Both the position numbers and the translations under genes were made by a program. The notes under the pieces were generated by a model. The model was not told where the DNA came from. It ran no database searches and worked only from the letters and a program-made list of their open reading frames with translations. This document shows positions 58,901 to 64,000 of a stretch of DNA of 64,000 nt, in pieces. Numbering within the stretch: the stretch's first letter is position 1; the number at the start of each line of letters is the position of its first letter. The DNA is from Cyprinodon diabolis (lineage: Eukaryota; Chordata; Actinopteri; Cyprinodontiformes; Cyprinodontidae): assembly GCA_030533445.1 (NCBI GenBank), contig CM060083.1, positions 29,761,166 to 29,825,165 on the forward strand, given 5' to 3'.

Positions 58901-60674
58901 GTGTTTGCTACATTTAAGCACATGTCTGTTATTCACTCAGACTGAAAGAAACCAAGAAAGATTAAGTATTTTAGCTGTTAACAAGGAAGCTAAATATCCT
59001 ACAGAACAGCCATGTTTTATCTTTTGGAAACGAAAAACCAAACCTTCATGTTAGGACTCCAGTTGTCTGAGGCTACATCGGGAGGCTGCAGTTTCTGTTA
59101 AGGTAGTTTAAGGAGCAACAAAATATAAACAGATCCCTTTCAATATTATTAACCCCTAAATCAGTGGCACACATAGCTGTGTAAAATATCTACTTTTGTA
59201 TGAATTACTTTCAATGTTTAACAATATTTGTATCGTCAACAGTAGCTGCCAAAGGCAAGCGTCGCATTCTCACTGTTAGAAACTCAGGTGCATCATCATT
59301 CCCCGCCATGAGCAAGCCTGATGACAGTAGGGCTGCAACTAATGATTATTTTTCATAACAATGAATCTGTGGATAATTTCTTTGATTAATCGATTTATAA
59401 TTTGATAGCAAAGGGTTCCTTAAAGAAGACTTAATTAAAGCAGATGAAGCTAAAACTTTTCCACTTGAGTTTCACTTGAGCTAAAACTTTTCCACTTGAG
59501 TTCCTTTAATGTGTTCCAGGTTGGAGCACATTAAAGGAAGAAAATGTTTTTTTTTTATCTTAAATGCAAAATGTTTACATATTTCATACAATTTTGATCT
59601 AATTACTACACTAAAAGGGTTGCTCTCTCAGTTAAAGACATGTTTTAGAGTCTCTACATCCCAGTTAACGATAATTGATTACTAAATTAGTTGAAGGTTA
59701 TTTCAATATTTGATAAATCACGATTAACCAGATTAATTGTTTTAGCTCTTGAGAACAGTTTTGAATTTTTTTGTTTGCATTTTTTTGTTTGTTTAAAGAA
59801 ATAAAAGCTTTCTTTTTTATTATTTTAGTAATCAGAATTGGATCAAATATATTTGGAAATTTCGAAACTTCTGAAAAAACAGATTTGAATTTGCTCATAA
59901 AATTCTAATTGGTGCATCTCTAATACATTTGATTTTTTTTTCTTTTCCTGCAGAGCCATCAGTTGTCTTGAATATAAATAAGATCTTATTTAATATTTAT
60001 AAATTTAAAAGCTCTTTCGTCTGAGGTAATAAAACATTGTGATACAACAGCAGCTGGAAAATATGAAGAGAACCATGACCCTGTTGGAAATGGGGTATTC
60101 TGTTCAGGTATGAGAACATTTAGGGCTCTAAGAGTTCTAAGAAAAAAGAAATGAAGGAAGAGCCTGAGGCCTCCTCTCCCACATTCCTGTAAGGAGAAAT
60201 AACTCATCTACGCTCTGCTAGGCTAGATACTCTGCACAACCACCACATAAGGGGCCAGACCTGTCTACAAACAACTGCACATCAGGGAAGTATTACCTCT
60301 CCCCTTCAGTGTCCAGACTGTGTGGCTCATGCAGCACGCTCACACAGGAGAACTTCAATCTTCATAAGGAGGTCAATACAGAGATTAGCACAAACGGATC
60401 TGATTAGGAGAGTGACAGAACAGGGACACCCAACAGCAATAGGACAAGAATGACGTGTAGAAAGAGTGGCCAGCAGTTTTATACTGAGAAATGGAACAAA
60501 GAGGAGGAAAACCATCAAGTTGTCAAGACAGAAAACCCAAGACAGGGATATGAGCTGAGCGTTAGTTTGGCTAAAGAGATGAAGAGAAGAGGCAGCGAGT
60601 AATTCTATATAGCGGCGAGATAGACATACTAGTCCTGATCATCCAGACGGCTATACCGCTGATTCATCATCATC
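37952..60674 (-). CDS. tmem63b: tmem63b, CSC1-like/OSCA mechanosensitive cation channel (N-terminus off window)
   Basis: TMEM63B is a plasma-membrane osmo-/mechanosensitive cation channel. Twenty-two in-phase minus-strand exons: 60630-60674, 60298-60339, 57402-57492, 55132-55169, 54865-55007, 53880-53931, 53676-53784, 53510-53580, 51425-51505, 51188-51311, 49760-49893, 48828-48965, 48425-48578, 47269-47375, 47096-47182, 46917-46982, 41060-41222, 40798-40903, 40451-40618, 40203-40318, 40055-40111, 37952-38131. They give about 756 aa of an expected 830 or so. Markers: [145 protein letters not shown]. The C-terminus (SSQDEE...[16 protein letters not shown]) fits the B paralogue, not A or C. The first TM segment and start codon are missing and probably lie beyond 64000. 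Confidence 0.95.
38520..39811 (-). mobile_element. decayed Tc1-like element in the last tmem63b intron
   Basis: The right end reads (inverse) like the CAGTGGGGCAAAAAAGTATT family (CAATGGGGCTGAAACGTATT) and the left ITR is recognisable only inside. Transposase scraps on the minus strand include [16 protein letters not shown] and [15 protein letters not shown]. Many indels; long dead. Confidence 0.75.
42028..43637 (-). mobile_element. Tc1-like element, third family, full length
   Basis: 1610 bp with TA flanks (42026-42027, 43638-43639). The ends read CAGGTAAAAGCCAGTAAATT and (inverse) CAGTTAAAAGCCAGTAAATT, with about 200 bp of near-identical inverted repeat. It sits in the 5.7-kb tmem63b intron. 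Confidence 0.95.
42314..43322 (-). pseudogene. Tc1-like transposase pseudogene with lost catalytic Asp
   Basis: The N-terminus [20 protein letters not shown] is readable to about 43080, where a frameshift in a poly-T/poly-A run moves to a second frame. The catalytic domain has [12 protein letters not shown] (first Asp), but the second motif reads [12 protein letters not shown], with Gly where Tc1 transposases have Asp. [13 protein letters not shown] supplies the Glu. A TAG follows at 42395 and the tail ([16 protein letters not shown]) lies after it. So there are at least three lesions: a frameshift, a D-to-G change and a nonsense codon. Confidence 0.9.
44008..44929. mobile_element. TTAA-flanked giant palindromic element, copy 1
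   Basis: 922 bp bounded by TTAA on both sides (44004-44007, 44930-44933), ends AGGAATAGTACACCC ... GGGTGAACTATTCCT. The arms are 399 bp each (44008-44406 and 44531-44929) and nearly perfect inverse copies, around a 124-bp loop. TTAA targets are typical of piggyBac and Kolobok groups; which group supplied the transposase is inference. It lies in a tmem63b intron, 370 bp from the Tc1 element at 42028-43637. Confidence 0.93.
44484..44585 (+). CDS. short ORF in the loop of the palindromic element
   Basis: It opens [20 protein letters not shown], 33 codons, starting in the unique loop and running into the right arm, where it stops. The acidic, non-repetitive content and the A-rich leader before the ATG resemble the 5' end of a real gene (captured host exon, or first exon of the parent autonomous element). 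I do not recognise the family, and the product may not be made. Confidence 0.25.
   Translation: MSEDFSVEEEHEFFAELNAHFHLVWSAAVSVGS
44940..46916. other. tmem63b intron, nothing firmly recognised
   Basis: AT-rich intron sequence. No clear termini, tandem arrays or coding exons seen; some stretches (45190-46050) have the look of very old repeat. Confidence 0.35.
50430..51098 (-). mobile_element. decayed half of a Tc1-like element
   Basis: Begins abruptly at GTCCCTCTGGGCGTAGTGCG and continues GGTGGCCTTTGTTACTTTGG, matching the transposase N-terminal coding region of the 14837/61370 family in minus orientation. It ends near ATAAATACTTTTGTCCAATA, a worn ITR. The catalytic half is absent. It sits in the tmem63b intron between exons at 49760 and 51188. 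Confidence 0.75.
52080..52645 (+). mobile_element. decayed Tc1-like element (AAGGCACTG family)
   Basis: The plus strand keeps GAAGAAAGCCATATTCAGGT, TATGCCACAAGCCATGTAGG, and later AATGGTGGTGGTGGCGGCGT then GGGGATGTCTTTTTTCAGTC. In Tc1-like transposases these positions encode the ESHKKS...FATSHV and [14 protein letters not shown] regions. Frames are broken throughout. Confidence 0.65.
52723..53231 (+). mobile_element. non-autonomous hAT element with BED-finger remnant
   Basis: 509 bp; ends TAGGGATGGAACGGTTTT ... GAACCGTTCCACCCCTA, with a perfect 8-bp duplication AAGAGAAC at 52715-52722 and 53232-53239. An internal ATG (near 52947, [14 protein letters not shown]) leads to pieces of a BED zinc finger in two frames: [20 protein letters not shown], then [20 protein letters not shown]. 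It is thus an internally deleted derivative of a BED-type hAT transposase gene. Confidence 0.92.
55955..56010. repeat. (AT)n/(GT)n microsatellite
   Basis: About 40 bp of TA repeats followed by a short TG run, directly upstream of the Tc1 end at 56017. Confidence 0.95.
56017..56797. mobile_element. internally deleted Tc1-like element carrying a nested MITE
   Basis: The left end after TA reads CAGCGAGGAAAGTAAGTATT, then TTGAACACCCTGGTACTTTA and TGCAAATAAGTATTTGAA, a Tc1-like long ITR. The right end reads AAAATACTTATTTTCCACAC then TG. There is no transposase between them; instead an unrelated repeat occupies about 56236-56763. It lies in a tmem63b intron. Confidence 0.65.
56236..56763. mobile_element. 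MITE-like repeat inside the Tc1 remnant
   Basis: Starts GGCTACGTTCACACTGCAGG, contains GACGCAATGACGTCACAGGC and ATCTGACCTTACCATTCAGA, and ends near GGTCGGATTGGATAAAAATC. This looks like a dispersed fish DNA-element family. The right TIR is worn and I could not define a target duplication. Confidence 0.5.
58071..58863. mobile_element. TTAA-flanked palindromic element, copy 2 (asymmetric)
   Basis: 793 bp with TTAA at 58067-58070 and 58864-58867; same family and ends as 44008-44929. The left arm is essentially complete, but the right arm lacks its inner roughly 130 bp and resumes at AAATTATGGACGCTACCCAC. The loop sequence is present in the opposite orientation to copy 1 (CAGACATTTTTCTTTCGTTG). 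It lies in the tmem63b intron between exons 60298 and 57492. Confidence 0.92.
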
Positions 60675-61367
60675 CTGATTAAAACAAAACAAAAAGGAAA
60701 ACAAAGAGCATTAAGCCAACTTAAAAGCACCGGGGACAAAAAACAAAAGGGGGTGGTAAATTCAGTGAAAACGCCATGCGCCATATTGCACCACAATTAT
60801 ACCAGTTATCTCTGTTCAGCTCAGTACAATTTATTACACCTTATAAAAACAATGATGTTCTGAGACACTGCAAAATGTCTACAACAGTGTTGATTGTCCA
60901 AGTTCATCTTAAATGGTTAAACCATGCATTTGGATGTTGTGTAAATCTTCAGCAAACTCCATATCCTGTCTGTTATACAAGCGTCCCATGCTGCCCCCTC
61001 CTCCAGTCATACTACAAACCCATTCTCTGCTCACACGCAGCTGGAAAAATAAGGAGGCTGTGACGCAATACAGTCACAGCTGGGGAATGTAGGTAAAGGA
61101 GCACTATGTCAAGGACTCTGTCCGAGATCAATCTGCTCTGTCTTTTCTCAACTTGATCAGCCTTTTCCCCTCATTGTGAGACATGGGACGACTTAATCTA
61201 GGAATCATCCACCCATATTTGTTTTTCCCATCTAAAAGGATCTAGACATGTCTTTTTAACTGCAGCTATTTAAGAGCCGATCAGCATTCATGAAGCCTAG
61301 CAACTAACAAGAATTGAGATGACCGAAGAAATCACATATGGTTTACTTCAGAAATATTGATATTAAA
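60675..61367. other. upstream tmem63b intron, nothing recognised
   Basis: No exon with TMEM63 N-terminal content (first TM segment, DYGRLAL-type motif) is visible here or out to 64000. Confidence 0.5.
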
Positions 61368-61369
61368 TA

Positions 61370-62977
61370 CAGTGGGGCAAAAAAGTATTTAGTCAGCCAC
61401 CAATAGTGCAAGTTGTCCCACTCAAAAAGATGAGAGAGGCCGGTAATTTTCATCATAGATATACCTCAACTATGAGAGACAAAATGAGAAAAACAAAATC
61501 CAGAAAATCACATTGTCTGATTTTTAAAGAATTTATTTGCAAAATATGGTGGAAAATAAGTATTTGGTCAGTTACAAACAAGCAAGAATTCTGGCTCTCA
61601 CAGACCTGTAACTTCTTCTGTAAGAGGCTCCTCTGTCCTCCACTCGTTACCTTCATTAATGGCACCTGTTTGAACCCGTTATCAGTATAAAAGACACCTG
61701 TCCACAACCTCAAACAGTCACACTCTAAACTCCGCCATGGCCAAAACTAGAGAGCTGTCAAAGGACACCCGAAACAATATTATAGACCTGCACCAGGCTG
61801 GGAAGTCTGAATCTGCAATAGGTAAACAGCTTGGTGTGAAGAAATCAACTGTGGGATCAATTATTAGAAAATGGAAAACATACAAGACCACTGATAATCT
61901 TCCTCGATCTGGGGCTCCACGCAAGATCTCACCCCGTGGGGTCAAAGTGATCACAAGAACGATGAGTAAAAATCCCAGAACCACACGGGGGGACCTAGTG
62001 AATGACCTGCAGAGAGCTGGGACCAAAGTAACAAAGGCTACCATCAGTAACACACTATGCCGCCAGGGACTCAAATCCTGCAGTGCCAGACGTGTCCCCC
62101 TGCTTAAGCCAGTACATGTCAAGGCCCGTCTCAAGTTTGCTAGAGAGCATTTGGATGATCCAGACGATGACTGGGAGAATATCATATGGTCAGATGAAAC
62201 CAAAATAGAACTTTTTTGGTAAAAACTCTACTCGTCGTGTTTGGAGGAGAGAGAATGCTGAGTTGCATCCAAAGAACACCATACCTACAGTGAAGCATGG
62301 GGGTGGAAACATCATGCTTTGGGTCTGTTTTTCTGTTAAGGGACCAGGACGACTGATCCGTGTGAAGGAAAGAATGAATGGGGCCATGTATCGTCAAATT
62401 TTGAGTGAAAACCTCCTTCCATCAGCAAGGGCATTGAAGATGAAATGTGGCTGGGTCTTTCAGCATGACAATGATCCCAAACACACCGCCCGGGTAACGA
62501 AGGAGTGGCTTGGTAAGAAGCATTTCAAGGTCCTGTAGTGGCCTAGCCAGTCTCCAGATCTCAACCCCATAGAAAATCTTTGGAGGGAGTTGAAAGTCCG
62601 TGTTGCCCAGCGACAGCCCCAGAACATCACTGCTCTAGAGGAGATCTACATGGAGGAATGGGCCAAAATACCAGCAACAGTGTGTGAAAACCTTGTGAAG
62701 ACTTACAGAAAACGTTTGATCTCTGTCATTGCCAACAAAGGGTATATAACAAAGTATTGAGATGAACTTTTGTTATTGACCAAATACTTATTTTCCACCA
62801 TATTTTGCAAATCAATTCTTTAAAAATCAGACAATGTGATTTTCTGGATTTTTTTTTCCTCATTTTGTCTCTCATAGTTGAGGTATATCTATGATGAAAA
62901 TTACCGGCCTTTCTCATCTTTTTAAGTGGGAGAACTTGCACTATTGGTGGCTGACTAAATACTTTTTTGCCCCACTG
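61370..62977 (+). mobile_element. Tc1-like element (long ITR), full-length copy
   Basis: 1608 bp, TA flanks (61368-61369, 62978-62979), ends CAGTGGGGCAAAAAAGTATT, ITR about 210 bp. It is the longer sister of 14837-16378 and retains the block deleted there. It lies upstream of the first tmem63b exon found. Confidence 0.95.
61737..62760 (+). pseudogene. Tc1-like transposase pseudogene
   Basis: Opens [20 protein letters not shown] with both HTH domains and continues through the first catalytic Asp ([11 protein letters not shown]). One extra T in a T-run then shifts the frame into TGG TAA. It is open again from [19 protein letters not shown] to [14 protein letters not shown] (second Asp). A TAG replaces the GAG of the sister copy just before [15 protein letters not shown]. 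Two clear lesions, different from those in the other copy. Confidence 0.9.
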
Positions 62978-62979
62978 TA

Positions 62980-64000
62980 TATGTTTCTTTATTTAAACTT
63001 ATGCTGACCAAACTCTGGAAAAACAAAAACCTGTGTCAGATTATCACTACTTGAATAACCTTTTTTATATCCGTTTCAAGTTGAAAAATCCTAATAAACA
63101 CAGAAGGGTGGTCAGACAGTAGACATTACGTTTGTTATTGGACAGTAGGTTCACAAAACAAAAGTATTTAAAGCCATACAAATTCTATAATATATAAGTA
63201 TAAATTAAATCAATGACTGAATGCATCTGCAGGTTTGCTTAGATTGATAACGTTTAAAAAAAAAATCTGTATCTTTAACTGAATATATACAGTTAAATGC
63301 AAGTGATGAAGTCTCTTGGACTGGTGCTGTATATGGAAAAAAAACTGATTTGATTTGTTTTAAATAAAACAAAATCCTCCCTGACAACATGAATAAATGC
63401 AATACTTAAAAATATATATATATTTCTTCTATAAAGAGAGAAAAGCCAACTAAACCCAGCCACAGGAGAACACATAAATTGCAGAAGTGTTTCAATTCTT
63501 TACCAACTGTGGTTAATGACATTATTCATTGGACTTTTTTTTTTTTCACCTGCAACATAAAGTAGGCTAATGGTCTTTAAATGCAAACAATCATTGCTGA
63601 ATCATAAAAAGCACATTGTTAACCTTGGTCTGAATCAGTTTAGTTTGTAAACCTGTCATTTTCATTTCTTTCATGGTTTGGTTTCCTTTAAAGAGAGGAA
63701 ACTCCAAATGAGCCCAAGGCTGTCCGTCACTACAAACCATGTAAGAACATTACTAGAATAGGAAATCCGAATAGGAAATCTCAAAATCAGAATTACTGGT
63801 ACGCCTGACAATACTGTAAAGTTAATAATAGTTTCTGGGAAAGTTTCAGTATCTTATGGCTTTCTGTAACACTATAGCTGAGTTACTGCAACATTTAATT
63901 TCTCTTTGGGATTAATAAAGTATTTTAGATTTCAATTGAACCACTGATAACTGTGAAGTGGTAGCTAGGGAATAAAAGCAGAAAAAGCCCTTTCTGTCTC
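62980..64000. other. right-edge sequence, nothing recognised
   Basis: AT-rich; a short (AT) run near 63411-63423. No exon or transposon boundary seen. Confidence 0.45.

Overview
The window looks like a piece of a ray-finned (teleost) fish nuclear genome. Coding exons are short, AG/GT-bounded and widely spaced. Introns and spacers are packed with Tc1-like elements, hAT derivatives, TTAA-flanked palindromic elements, L2-type LINE pieces and SINE-like repeats typical of fish. I saw no bacterial operons, CRISPR array, rRNA or tRNA gene.

Four protein-coding genes could be assembled by hand-splicing the minus strand, and all four point the same way (right to left). From the left they are: the 5' end of a tacc2 gene (622-8125, continuing off the left edge); nsmce4a (14643-25979, ten coding exons, 357 aa, Nse4 kleisin subunit of SMC5/6); a ZIP9-family zinc transporter related to slc39a9 (30165-33168, seven exons, 303 aa); and tmem63b (37952-60674, 22 coding exons found, first N-terminal exon(s) beyond the right edge), an OSCA/TMEM63 cation channel. 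Reading phase is continuous across every junction I placed in nsmce4a, the ZIP9-like gene and tmem63b. The genes serve unrelated functions (centrosome/microtubule, genome maintenance, zinc/membrane signalling, mechano/osmosensing), so the block is shared orientation rather than an operon.

Mobile DNA dominates the rest. It includes a Tc1-like element with an uninterrupted 343-aa DD34E transposase and perfect TA flanks (11142-12389); two differently damaged copies of another Tc1-like family (14837-16378 and 61370-62977); a third Tc1 family whose second catalytic Asp is Gly (42028-43637); two hAT derivatives with perfect 8-bp target duplications (19150-20397, 52723-53231); and several old Tc1 relics.

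The most unusual structures are a foldback of about 2.9 kb inside nsmce4a intron 6, whose left arm was later split by a hAT element; two TTAA-flanked giant palindromes in tmem63b introns (44008-44929 with 399-bp arms, 58071-58863 asymmetric) whose loop holds a short gene-like ORF; and a minisatellite enclosed by terminal inverted repeats (3981-4387). All calls were made by eye; no alignment or database search was run.
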